Shown one piece after another: positions 35,255 through 43,829 of a stretch of 50,012 bases of DNA; position 1 is the stretch's first letter; each line of letters opens with the position of its first letter. Below the pieces are notes generated by a model. It did not search any database, had not been told where the DNA came from, and saw only the letters and a list, made by a program, of their open reading frames with translations. Source of the stretch: Slackia sp. ZJ119 (GTDB taxonomy: Bacteria > Actinomycetota > Coriobacteriia > Coriobacteriales > Eggerthellaceae); the NCBI RefSeq assembly GCF_011039175.1, contig NZ_JAAKEN010000021.1, positions 1 to 50,012 on the forward strand. Direction: 5' to 3'. The translations under genes and the position numbers were made by a program.

Positions 35255-35589
35255 AGCACGAGAAGTTCTTCCATTGAATCGATTTCGGAACGCTCCTGCT
35301 GCGATCCGACAATGTACACCATGGTCGAATACTGCTTCTCTGAAACCTTGAGCACCTGAATGAGACCTTCCTTCGGACGTTGCTTCTTCAACCGCACCAC
35401 CGCTGCCGAAAACGCCGCGTCACTCACCACCAACTTCGCATACACCGATTTCTGCAGCATAAGATAGCCGTCTTTGATAAGGAATTTCCGAAACAGCCGG
35501 TAGCTCTTCTTCTGGGCCGCCGTCAACGTCGGCAGATCAAAAAACACCATTGCCCGCATATACCTCACCCTCTGACGTCGCTCGCTCAT
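35251..35589 (-). CDS. cas2: CRISPR-associated endonuclease Cas2
   Basis: A 112-residue Cas2 that forms the Cas1-Cas2 integrase core. The strand MRAMVFFDLPT (about 12-22) carries the conserved Asp of the ferredoxin fold, followed by YRLFRKFLIKDGYLMLQKSVYAK, here in part. The ATG at 35589 overlaps the cas1 stop by four bases, and the gene ends in a four-base overlap with csn2. A longer frame beginning at 35649 lies inside cas1 and is not supported. Confidence 0.95.
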   Translation of the reverse strand: MSERRQRVRYMRAMVFFDLPTLTAAQKKSYRLFRKFLIKDGYLMLQKSVYAKLVVSDAAFSAAVVRLKKQRPKEGLIQVLKVSEKQYSTMVYIVGSQQERSEIDSMEELLVL

Positions 35590-36464
35590 GCTATCTCGAA
35601 TTCCTCGATATCCTCCACCGAGCCCCGCTTGTTCAGCGCGTTCAAGCATTGCTGAACGTACAGCGACACAACCGAAACAAGCCGGTATGTTCCATCGCGA
35701 TAGCGCATGCCTTTGTTGGAGAGGTCGCCGAGCACGCGCTTCATGTCAGAATCGAATTCCCCGGACAAGCAATCGACGACCAGCCTGTCCACCGCCGGGC
35801 GAAACGGCTCCATCAAATCGCACGCCAGGTTGAACTGGTCGTATTCGCTTCGATGGTTGATTCCCACCTGCGTCACGCATCCACGAGAAACGATTTCGCG
35901 ATTCACCAGCGAAAGCAAGACCGCATACCCGTAATTCAAAGCCGCATTGACAGCACTGTCCTGCTCGCGGGAAAAATCACTCCCAAACAGCGCCGAAAAA
36001 TAGAGACGCGCCGCATGGGCTTCCCGATTCGTCACGTCGCCTGAGCGAACTTCGGGAATTATGGCCTTGAGGGTTTTTGCCTCGGACTCATAGTCTCGCT
36101 CCGCAAGGAATCGCTGCTGCTCCTTTATCTTGTCGCGAACAGCATGTTGCCACACGCGCTTTTTGATCGGCTCGCCCCACGTCAACTGCTCGGCAATGCG
36201 CTTGCTCGTGTTGTGCGACCCGTACAGAGGAAGGTATTGCCCGACCGGATTCTGATTTTCGTCGCTTATCACCAGCGATATCTTGTCTTTTGCCAGTTCA
36301 GACAGAAGGTATGCGCTGATATACGCCTGGCGCGTCTGCAGAATGATCGTCGATATTTCAGAAAGGTGGACCATGGCCGTATCGTCCTCCTTGCGCACGA
36401 CCAAATATCCGCTTTTGTACGACAGCCGACACGGACTTTCGATCATGACCGTTCTAAAGGCCAA
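35586..36464 (-). CDS. cas1: CRISPR-associated integrase Cas1, type II
   Basis: The 292-residue integrase inserts new spacers. The N-terminus MAFRTVMIESPCRLSYKSGY lines up with the usual type II start (W/F-RTV...KLSYK). The start is taken as TTG at 36464, with AAAGG ten bases upstream; a GTG at 36473 is possible but sits one base from that site. Catalytic-domain landmarks are NAALNYGYAVLLSLV and VGINHRSEYDQFNLACDLMEPFRP, holding the metal-binding His and acidic residues. It overlaps the cas9 3' end by 11 bases. Confidence 0.95.
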   Translation of the reverse strand: MAFRTVMIESPCRLSYKSGYLVVRKEDDTAMVHLSEISTIILQTRQAYISAYLLSELAKDKISLVISDENQNPVGQYLPLYGSHNTSKRIAEQLTWGEPIKKRVWQHAVRDKIKEQQRFLAERDYESEAKTLKAIIPEVRSGDVTNREAHAARLYFSALFGSDFSREQDSAVNAALNYGYAVLLSLVNREIVSRGCVTQVGINHRSEYDQFNLACDLMEPFRPAVDRLVVDCLSGEFDSDMKRVLGDLSNKGMRYRDGTYRLVSVVSLYVQQCLNALNKRGSVEDIEEFEIA

Positions 36465-39400
36465 TGAACTCACGCCTTTCGAACATGCCGGTGACGGATT
36501 GGTCGATGAGGGTTATGCCAGTGGTTGATAGCTCTTTCGAATAGCATGGCTGGATATTCCCGCTAAGCTTTGATCCTCCAACAGCAGTTAAATCCCCCTT
36601 GTTTGTTTTCCAACTGGCAATAGACGCCAAAAAAGCCAGAACTGAAGCTTGGGTCGATTGAGCTGCCATTTTTAGAGATTCGTCCCAAATACCAATTTTC
36701 AACAACTTAGACAACCGCGGCGAATACTTCAGCAGCGAGCGTTTTTCTGCTTCAAATACTTTCATGACTTCTTCGCGTGGAACCTCATCTCCATCCACAA
36801 GAGCCTTGAAAATCGCCATCTCTTCCAAGGTAAATGCAATCTGCACGGCATTCCTTGCTTCCTTCTTGCCGGTTAGATAAAGCCTCGAGCCATCTATCTC
36901 CATCAGCTGATACTTCAAAATCTTTGGCCTTACAATGCCTTCGAATTCGACATCATTTGCCTCGGCTATGCCTTTCGCGTATTCGACCAGCGCATTTGGA
37001 TCCGACGCCAACGTTGCGGCAACGCTTACCGGCACAGGCGCAAGATCCATGAACGGTTTCTTTTTCTTGACGCCCCGATAAATGAAAAAGTACGCAAATT
37101 TCTCTTCAGTGTAAAACCCATAGGTATTTGGATCAAGCCCCTTCTTGAGCGCGAGGTGTTTGTCCTTAAAGGAAGTGTTTCTGGGGGAATATATTGTTTG
37201 TTTCCAAAACGCCCCGCTCGTCTCCTCGGGCATGCGCGTGACATAGCACTGCCGATAGTTCAAAAACTTCCGAATTTTCCCCAGTTCGGCATCTGCGTTC
37301 CAGGTGTCGCGAATAATTTCTCCCGTGTCCGAATCAAAGCCCGACCGCATGAAGCTCGCAATCACAAAACTCGCAGACCCCGGCGCATGTCCGCGCTTCA
37401 CCTGCCTGCTTTCCTGCTTCAGGTAATTTCTCACCGCATGCGAACACGCGAGAGGATTGTCGAACATCTTCGGATGGCGAATGCGAACAAAGCGACCGAT
37501 CTCGCAAGCCAGCAACGCGTCGTGCGCATGGTGGTAATCGTTTGCTTCGCGGCACTTCACGAAGCCCGCCTGTTCACGCAGGTCGTGAGACAGCGCTGCT
37601 TTGATGGGAAGCACGTCGGTGTCAGGATATTTGTCCTGCAAAAACAGCTGGATCGTTTTGACGATCTGGCTCGTTTCGACCAATTGGCGTGCGATAAAGC
37701 CTTTCAACTGCTTTTCTGAAACCTTGTCGCGCAACAAATTCCGATATTTTTTATCGCCGATCAAACCAGCTTCGTGCAGAGCATCCCAATAACCCTTCAT
37801 TTCTCGACGCATATTGGAGTCAAGCAGCATCTGATCGGACTTCCGCTGGTTTTCCGACGGCAGCACAAGCGCCTTGTTTTCCAAGCTGTCGTCTTTGATG
37901 TAGGACTGCGGAAGAATGTGGTCGACCTGATAGTTTGCCAATTCTCCCAGCACTAACGGCCTCATGGAATACAGCGACTTGCCGCCCTGCATAAAATACA
38001 GCGTCAGCCGCTCGTCAAGGTCTTTGTTGGTGAGCCCTTTGAAGTCGCGTTCGAGGTCTGCGTCCCAAAAGTGCGGCGCCTCTTCCTTGAATTTCTTCAG
38101 GGCTTCTTTGAGCGCGTCGTAGCGCTTCTTCGTCCGACTCCCGCGCTTCGACCATTCGTCCGACCGTGCCACCTCAACATAAATGGCCTCCGGAGCACGC
38201 CCGGCAACGTGCACGATTTCGTCCACGATACGAAGCGCCTGGTTGATGCCGCGGCGCAAAGCCGGAGATCCCGGCAGCTCGTCAAGCGCAATTTTGCCGC
38301 CAGCTCGCAGTCGCTCCTTGTTGATCTCGTCGATTTTTTCGCCAAATCCCAAATTTTCGTCATGAAGAATTTCCATGAGCACCATGGTTCGAGACCGCTG
38401 CCCGTTAGTGGGATTCCCTTCCCGCAAAACATCCATGATCGACATCGGCCCATTGTCAGTCGAAACTTTCACGCCAGTCAATAATTTCTCAGACAGCCGG
38501 CCCCACCCCGAAAAACGCTTGCGACAAATCGTTTTAATTTGAGCCGCATCGAGTCGATCCCCGTACTTTTCCTGCAGCTTTTCTTTCAGAATGTCACGAT
38601 CTTCGAACAATGTGCTCCATAAAATAATTTCTTCGACCATGGGATAGTCTTGCTCGGACAATTCGTCAATTTTGAAAACGTCCTTGCAAAAGAAAATATA
38701 CGATGACAGCTTCGACTCAAATCCCAATTCGCCCTGGCCTCCCATGACGCGCACGTGCGGATGTCCGTGCTTTTTCGACATCCAATCTGCGGCTTTCTTG
38801 TAGGTGACCCGGCCTTTCTTGAACAGTTCTTCCATCATGTCGGCACGGTCGGCATAGTCGAAGCGCGGCTCGTCATCGCCGTCGCACGACCAACGCGCCC
38901 CGTTCAATTCGTTCAGCGCACAGTATTCCTCATACAAAAGCGATGCCCGCGGCAAGACCGATTCTCCCTGCAAATACGTGCACATGCCGGTCATGCGTCG
39001 AATGAACGCTTCCGCGCTTGCATTCTTGTCGATGACTTCTTCCCAGTTCCAAGGGTAGATTTTTTCGTTTTCCTTCCCTTCCTTGCGCACCGACCAGGCA
39101 AAACGCAAGTCTCCATCCTCGGCGTCTCCCTTTCGTCGCGCGTTTTTCACTGTCAGCGGCCCAACGTAATAAGGAATGCGGAAATGCACCAACGACTCGA
39201 GCTTGTGCGCTTCTTCCTGCAAAAACGGGTAGTGTTTCGCCTGATTGGCTATGATCGCACGCATTTCTTCCAGATGAAGCTGGTACGGAATCGAACCGTT
39301 GTCGCTTGTTTTCAAACGCCGCAAGAAGCGCCCACCTGCAAAGTCTTCCATCATTTTTTGGTAGGCCGGGTCGTTTTCCGCCCCCGATCCGCTGAAGGCT

Positions 39401-40593
39401 TTTTCGAGTTCTTTGCGGAACTCGTCGTACGATCCTCGCCCATGTACGCTGTTGTATTTCGTGTAACCCTTCGCTGTTTCGCGATTGTAGATATGCGTGC
39501 CATCGTAAAATGCACCGCGAAACAGCTCGTCGTACCGATCGGGAATATGGTTTCTCACCAAGCGTTTCAGCGTCTCGAGGTCCTGCCCGTACCGATCGTA
39601 CTCGGCAATTTTGTTCGCCGAGATGCTCCCGCCGGGGACCAGGCTCAAAATTTCCTGCAAAACGAACGAAGAATACACCCGACACATCGCTTCGAACAGG
39701 GCGATGCCGTCGTCGGGACAAATGTCCCTGAAAGCCTCGACGTGCTCGTCATTGGAAAGATAGATCGACGTCGCCGCCCCTTCGGGCACGTCCTCGAACG
39801 CGAAAAACACGTTGGCAAGCTCGGCTTTGCACCCCACGACAGCGCCCGCCAAAGCCGTACGAAGGTCCTTGGCCCGCTTTTTGTCGAGCGTGTCGCCCTC
39901 TTGAACCCCCAAAAGCGGAACGAGTTCGTTTTTCAGCGATGTTTTCGAAGCAGCCGTTTTTCGAAGAACGTCTTCAATGGGCAAAACGTTCTCCCGAACG
40001 GTGCAGTCCACGCCATGCGCGTCGCACCAGTCCAAAAGGGCGTCGCAAAGCCGTTCGACCGACGAGCTCACGTCGGCGTTTTGCGACGTCAGGTTCGGCG
40101 CATCTTGCTGCAGAAAATTTCCCCGATGTTTCACGATGTTGTGAAAGGCCAGGTAGATGAAGCGTATGTCCGCCGCCTCATCGGCGGCCATCAGCCAAGC
40201 GCGAAGATGGTAAACGGTCGGAAATCGTTGGTAGTACTCTTTTTCAGCTTCGTCGGATTCGGCGAACAGAACGTGCTTGAAGCCTCGGTCGTCCGGCACG
40301 AGCCGAGACTGGTTCAAGCGAACGAAAAAACCAGAGTCTACTTTTGCCATTTCCTCGCAGAAAAGGCCTTGCAGCAGCTCGATCCGCTGGCGGCGGCGGT
40401 CGTAACGTCTGCGCTGCCCCCGGGCAACCCGCGCATCGGCCGCTTTCTGCGCTTCGGGAAGCAGGCGACTTCCCCATGCCGGCTTTCCGTTGACATGAGG
40501 GATGTCGCCCCGGTCGTCAAGAGTCGCCCAGCCAACAGACCCCGTGCCCACATCAAGTCCGATGGAGTACTTTTCGACGTTTCGAAGGTTCAT
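36454..40593 (-). CDS. cas9: CRISPR-associated endonuclease Cas9, type II-A
   Basis: The 1379-residue RNA-guided nuclease has all catalytic residues: RuvC-I D14 in IGLDVGTGSVGWA, RuvC-II E807 in IYVEVARSDE, HNH H892 in YQVDHILPQS, and RuvC-III H1022 and D1025 in YHHAHDALLA. The arginine-rich bridge helix (ARGQRRRYDRRRQR, about 59-72) is clear. The C-terminal PAM-interacting part ends with LIDQSVTGMFERREFI, like the S. pyogenes IHQSITGLYETRIDL tail. The ATG at 40593 has AAAGG upstream; a frame start 21 codons earlier overlaps the tracrRNA region. Length is close to SpCas9 (1368). Base composition is lower in GC than the flanking genes, consistent with horizontal acquisition. The PAM cannot be predicted from sequence alone. 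Confidence 0.98.
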   Translation of the reverse strand: MNLRNVEKYSIGLDVGTGSVGWATLDDRGDIPHVNGKPAWGSRLLPEAQKAADARVARGQRRRYDRRRQRIELLQGLFCEEMAKVDSGFFVRLNQSRLVPDDRGFKHVLFAESDEAEKEYYQRFPTVYHLRAWLMAADEAADIRFIYLAFHNIVKHRGNFLQQDAPNLTSQNADVSSSVERLCDALLDWCDAHGVDCTVRENVLPIEDVLRKTAASKTSLKNELVPLLGVQEGDTLDKKRAKDLRTALAGAVVGCKAELANVFFAFEDVPEGAATSIYLSNDEHVEAFRDICPDDGIALFEAMCRVYSSFVLQEILSLVPGGSISANKIAEYDRYGQDLETLKRLVRNHIPDRYDELFRGAFYDGTHIYNRETAKGYTKYNSVHGRGSYDEFRKELEKAFSGSGAENDPAYQKMMEDFAGGRFLRRLKTSDNGSIPYQLHLEEMRAIIANQAKHYPFLQEEAHKLESLVHFRIPYYVGPLTVKNARRKGDAEDGDLRFAWSVRKEGKENEKIYPWNWEEVIDKNASAEAFIRRMTGMCTYLQGESVLPRASLLYEEYCALNELNGARWSCDGDDEPRFDYADRADMMEELFKKGRVTYKKAADWMSKKHGHPHVRVMGGQGELGFESKLSSYIFFCKDVFKIDELSEQDYPMVEEIILWSTLFEDRDILKEKLQEKYGDRLDAAQIKTICRKRFSGWGRLSEKLLTGVKVSTDNGPMSIMDVLREGNPTNGQRSRTMVLMEILHDENLGFGEKIDEINKERLRAGGKIALDELPGSPALRRGINQALRIVDEIVHVAGRAPEAIYVEVARSDEWSKRGSRTKKRYDALKEALKKFKEEAPHFWDADLERDFKGLTNKDLDERLTLYFMQGGKSLYSMRPLVLGELANYQVDHILPQSYIKDDSLENKALVLPSENQRKSDQMLLDSNMRREMKGYWDALHEAGLIGDKKYRNLLRDKVSEKQLKGFIARQLVETSQIVKTIQLFLQDKYPDTDVLPIKAALSHDLREQAGFVKCREANDYHHAHDALLACEIGRFVRIRHPKMFDNPLACSHAVRNYLKQESRQVKRGHAPGSASFVIASFMRSGFDSDTGEIIRDTWNADAELGKIRKFLNYRQCYVTRMPEETSGAFWKQTIYSPRNTSFKDKHLALKKGLDPNTYGFYTEEKFAYFFIYRGVKKKKPFMDLAPVPVSVAATLASDPNALVEYAKGIAEANDVEFEGIVRPKILKYQLMEIDGSRLYLTGKKEARNAVQIAFTLEEMAIFKALVDGDEVPREEVMKVFEAEKRSLLKYSPRLSKLLKIGIWDESLKMAAQSTQASVLAFLASIASWKTNKGDLTAVGGSKLSGNIQPCYSKELSTTGITLIDQSVTGMFERREFIGL

Positions 40594-40616
40594 GGCTTTC
40601 CTTTCTCCGGAGCCTG

Positions 40617-40625
40617 TGTTACCAT
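40617..40625 (+). promoter_or_regulatory. Extended -10 of the tracrRNA promoter
   Basis: TGTTACCAT is an extended -10 element seven bases before the expected 5' end of the tracrRNA. A similar TGTTACAAT stands at 41063-41071 before recQ. Confidence 0.55.
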
Positions 40626-40631
40626 GCGCTT

Positions 40632-40749
40632 GTCTTGATACCAGTCGAGATGTCACTGCGAGTCAAAATAAAGGTTTTCCTTATCGGCCCGATTGGGCGC
40701 CACGTAGGTGGCAATTTGACTCACCAAGAGCCCGATCAGGGCTCTTTTT
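40632..40749 (+). ncRNA. tracrRNA
   Basis: The anti-repeat at 40635-40670 matches the plus-strand form of the CRISPR repeat (TACCAGTC..GATGTCACTGC) and then diverges to GAGTCAAAATAAAGG, the bulge and lower stem expected of a II-A duplex. Downstream are a GGCCCGATTGGGC hairpin, a GCCAC-GTAG-GTGGC hairpin, and AAGAGCCC-GATC-AGGGCTCTT with a T-run as terminator. It is transcribed away from cas9. The exact 5' end is inferred from the -10 position. Confidence 0.88.
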
Positions 40750-41171
40750 CTTTTGCGTCGCCTCTCGCCTTTCCATTTTTGCAGGCTTATCGGGTGCATG
40801 TTGAAGCAGCACCGACTATAGCATACGAGCCGTCGTTCAACGGAGATTATAGTGGGACATTTGTAAGGATATTTTTGTGCTATGTTGTTTGGTTTGCTCC
40901 CATCAGACCCCGCCCTGACGGATTCCTTGCGATGACTGTTTCGATCATATTTTCAGGAAGGTCGGCCGTCTTTGTTGCGCTGCCGAAAACCGCTAGCAGC
41001 TTGCGCCAATCCGCCCCGTCCGCTTTCGGCGCCGCCCCTGCCGCGATCCTTTCCAAACCCCGTGTTACAATAACTGCCCGCGAAGACGTCTTTCGGCGGT
41101 GCGTCGAAAGCCTCGCTTTCGCGGTGCCGACGGCCAGCCTTGCAACCGAAACCCCGCGACAGGAGACCTGC
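40750..41171. other. Region between tracrRNA and recQ
   Basis: No gene is supported. A minus-strand TGC-TATAGT (40820-40815), preceded by TTGAAC at a short 14-base spacing, could drive cas9 through the tracrRNA region. TGTTACAAT at 41063-41071 is an extended -10 for recQ. Confidence 0.4.
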
Positions 41172-43163
41172 ATGACCACAGACCCCGCCCCTCTTGATCG
41201 CGCCCGCGCGGTGCTCAAGCAGTGCTTCGGCTACGACTCCTTCCGTGCGGGGCAGCAGGCGGTCATCGGTGCCGTTCTTGCTGGTCAGGACAGCGTCGGC
41301 ATCATGCCGACCGGGGCTGGCAAGTCGTTGTGCTACCAGATTCCCGCCGTCGTGCTGCCGGGGCTGACGCTGGTCGTCAGCCCGCTCGTGTCGCTGATGG
41401 GCGACCAAGTCCGCTCGCTCGTGGACGCAGGCATTCGGGGCGCCTACCTCAATTCGACGCTCACCGGCCGCCAGCAAGCGACCGTGCTCGAGCGGGCCAG
41501 CCAAGGCGCCTACGACGTCATGTACATCGCGCCGGAACGCCTGGCAGACCCGCGCTTCGCTGCCTTCGCCGAAAGCACGCCCATCCCGCTGATCGCCATC
41601 GACGAAGCCCATTGCATCTCGCAGTGGGGCCAGGATTTTCGCCCGTCCTACCTGGGCATCGGCCCGTTCATCGATTCGCTGCCCACGCGCCCGACCGTCG
41701 TCGCGCTTACCGCCACCGCCACAGGCCGCGTTCGGCGCGATATTGTGCGCCTGCTCAATTTGAACGACCCGCACGTCACCGTCACCGGCTTCGACCGCCC
41801 AAACCTCCACTTCGCCGTCGAAAAGCTCGTCCCCAAGCGAAAACTGGCCCGCGCGCTTTCGTTCGCATCGGCCCGCAGCGGCGAATCGAGCATCATCTAT
41901 TGCTCGACGCGCAAGCAGGTCGAAGAGCTGCACGGCGAGCTGCTGCAAGCGGGCATCCAGGCGACGCGCTACCACGCCGGCCTGTCGAATGCGGAGCGGC
42001 TCAAAAACCAGCAGGCGTTCATCAGCGACGATGCGCCGGTCATGGTCGCGACCAACGCGTTCGGCATGGGCATCGACAAATCGAACGTGCGGGCGGTCAT
42101 CCATTTCAATCTGCCCAGCTCGATGGAGGCCTATTACCAGGAAGCGGGCCGCGCAGGACGCGACGGCGAACCGGCCAACTGCCTGCTTCTGTGGAGCGAC
42201 AGCGACATTGCGACCTGCAGGTACTTCATCGAGCAGGACTTCGAAAACGAAGAGTTGACCGAAGAAGAGGCGCAAACGGTCCGCGCGTCAAGGCGGCACA
42301 TGCTCGACGCGATGCTGGGCTACTGCCACACGGCGGACTGCCTGCGAGCGTACATTTTGCGCTACTTCGGGGAAAACGGGCTGGCGGGGAGCGGAGGCGC
42401 GGAAGGGGCGCCAGCCGCAGGCGGTACTCGCCCCGAGTCGGGTCCCAACTGCGGGAACTGCAGCAACTGCACAGGGTCGTTCGAGGTCGTGGACGTGACG
42501 AAGGACGCCCGCGCCATCATGCGGTGCGTGAAGGAACTGCGCGGGCGCTTCGGCAAAACCGTCGTCTGCTCGGTGCTCCACGGCGACAACACGGAGCAGA
42601 TTCGCACGAGGCGCCTGGACCAAAGGCAGGCCTACGGCACGACCGACACGCCGAAAACCCAGCTCAAGGAGATCATCGACATCCTGGTGGCGCAAGAATA
42701 CCTCACCGTGTCCGAAGACGCCTACCCCGTCGTCGGGCTGGGGCCTCGCTGTCGAGAAGCCGCCGTGCCCGAATTCCGCCTGACGCTGAAACGGGCCGTG
42801 AAGCCTCCCAAGGAACCGCGCCCGAGCTCGACGCGTGCACAGTCGGCCGATCGCACACGCGCAACGACAAGCGGCCCGCACGTTGAAGACGGAAGCGGCA
42901 CACAGCTCTTCGAGCGCCTGCGCGCGCTGCGCAAGACGCTGGCCGACGAAGCAGGAAAGCCGCCCTACGTGGTGTTTTCCGACGCCACGCTGCGCGACAT
43001 GTGCGCCAAGCGTCCCGCAACCGACGACGAATTCCTCGACGTCAACGGCGTTGGCGAGACAAAGCTCGCCCGCTACGGCACAGCCTTCATGGCAGAAATC
43101 CAGGCGTTCGAAAGCGAGCAGGCAGCCGACGAGGGAAGCGCTGAGCACTTCCGCCAGCCCTGA
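41172..43163 (+). CDS. recQ: ATP-dependent DNA helicase RecQ
   Basis: The 663-residue 3'-5' helicase acts in recombinational repair and replication restart. It has Walker A (MPTGAGKSLCYQ, about 46-57), the DEAH box (IDEAHCISQWGQDFRPSY), motifs IV-VI including NAFGMGIDKSNVRAVIH and YYQEAGRAGRDGE, and a zinc-binding region with CRYFIEQDF, CHTADC and CGNCSNC. A winged-helix part follows and an HRDC domain closes the protein (about 575-650, LFERLRALRKTLADE). An Ala/Gly/Pro-rich insert separates the zinc cysteines. The start at 41172 has GGAGA upstream; the longer frame would run back through the tracrRNA gene. Confidence 0.96.
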   Translation: MTTDPAPLDRARAVLKQCFGYDSFRAGQQAVIGAVLAGQDSVGIMPTGAGKSLCYQIPAVVLPGLTLVVSPLVSLMGDQVRSLVDAGIRGAYLNSTLTGRQQATVLERASQGAYDVMYIAPERLADPRFAAFAESTPIPLIAIDEAHCISQWGQDFRPSYLGIGPFIDSLPTRPTVVALTATATGRVRRDIVRLLNLNDPHVTVTGFDRPNLHFAVEKLVPKRKLARALSFASARSGESSIIYCSTRKQVEELHGELLQAGIQATRYHAGLSNAERLKNQQAFISDDAPVMVATNAFGMGIDKSNVRAVIHFNLPSSMEAYYQEAGRAGRDGEPANCLLLWSDSDIATCRYFIEQDFENEELTEEEAQTVRASRRHMLDAMLGYCHTADCLRAYILRYFGENGLAGSGGAEGAPAAGGTRPESGPNCGNCSNCTGSFEVVDVTKDARAIMRCVKELRGRFGKTVVCSVLHGDNTEQIRTRRLDQRQAYGTTDTPKTQLKEIIDILVAQEYLTVSEDAYPVVGLGPRCREAAVPEFRLTLKRAVKPPKEPRPSSTRAQSADRTRATTSGPHVEDGSGTQLFERLRALRKTLADEAGKPPYVVFSDATLRDMCAKRPATDDEFLDVNGVGETKLARYGTAFMAEIQAFESEQAADEGSAEHFRQP

Positions 43164-43342
43164 TGCCGCAGAACAGCGCCCGGCACCACTTCCCAAGCGC
43201 AAGACCAGGACCTGGCGCGTCAAGGCCGGGGCTTCGAGAGGCGGGGCTGGGACCTTGGAAGGCGAGGCACGGGTCTTCGACGCGCGAAAGCGGGGTCCAG
43301 GGCGCGAAAAGGGGCTTCATCGGCTGAAAGCGGCCTTCTCAA
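43164..43342. other. GC-rich spacer after recQ
   Basis: No gene or T-run terminator is seen between recQ and the palindromic element. Confidence 0.35.
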
Positions 43343-43586
43343 TATGTAGAAATTGTGTGTTGGAGATTTTTGTACGTAAAATCAGCACATCGCGCATCAT
43401 TTCGCCTGGACTTTCGCGCAAAACAGGCAGATTTGGGCGTATTTGAGCGAAATTCCGGCCGAAATCGGCTTTCAGAGTGACAATTCTGCTTGATATATGC
43501 CTACTTTTAACCGCTGCTTCGCGAAAATGATGCACTCGCAAGCCATTTCGCTTCCAAAAATCTCCAATACACAATTTCTTCACATA
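43343..43586. mobile_element. MITE-like element, copy 3
   Basis: This 244-base block is the most diverged copy. Ends are TATGTAGAAATTGTGTGTTG.. and the inverse of TATGTGAAGAAATTGTGTAT.., both continuing GGAGATTTTTG. Internal arms are GCGCATCATTTCGC (43392-43405) and GCGAAAATGATGCAC (43521-43535). It shares orientation with copy 2 (GATATATGCCTACTTTT near the right third). It separates recQ from the TIGR00300-family gene. TA flanks the repeat at both ends, as expected for a TA-targeting transposase. Confidence 0.75.
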
Positions 43587-43829
43587 CCCGCACGCCCCAC
43601 CAGCACGTCGCAGAACAAAACCCGGCCTCGAAGCCACAACCACCGCCCCAGCCTGCCCGCCCGGCCAGCCGGCACCACATTCCCCGGAAAGCGCCCCTTG
43701 GCCACAAAGGCGCCGGACGAACGCCGAATCCGGAAACCTTGGGCATCCCGTGCTTGCTTCTGCACCGATTCCCCAGTTCAGCCGGGCGGCGTTACAATAG
43801 TCTTTCACCAAAACGAAAAGAGGTTGCGC
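43587..43829. other. Upstream region of the TIGR00300-family gene
   Basis: Mostly GC-rich without a gene. TACAAT at 43793-43798 is a candidate -10, with no clear -35. Confidence 0.4.

Noticed and set aside
38755-40638. A 627-codon plus-strand frame opposite cas9
   Set aside because: Antisense shadow of cas9; the cas9 catalytic residues prove the minus-strand reading.
40635-41171. An N-terminal extension of recQ
   Set aside because: It would translate the tracrRNA and an AT-rich spacer; the RBS and family N-terminus place the start at 41172.
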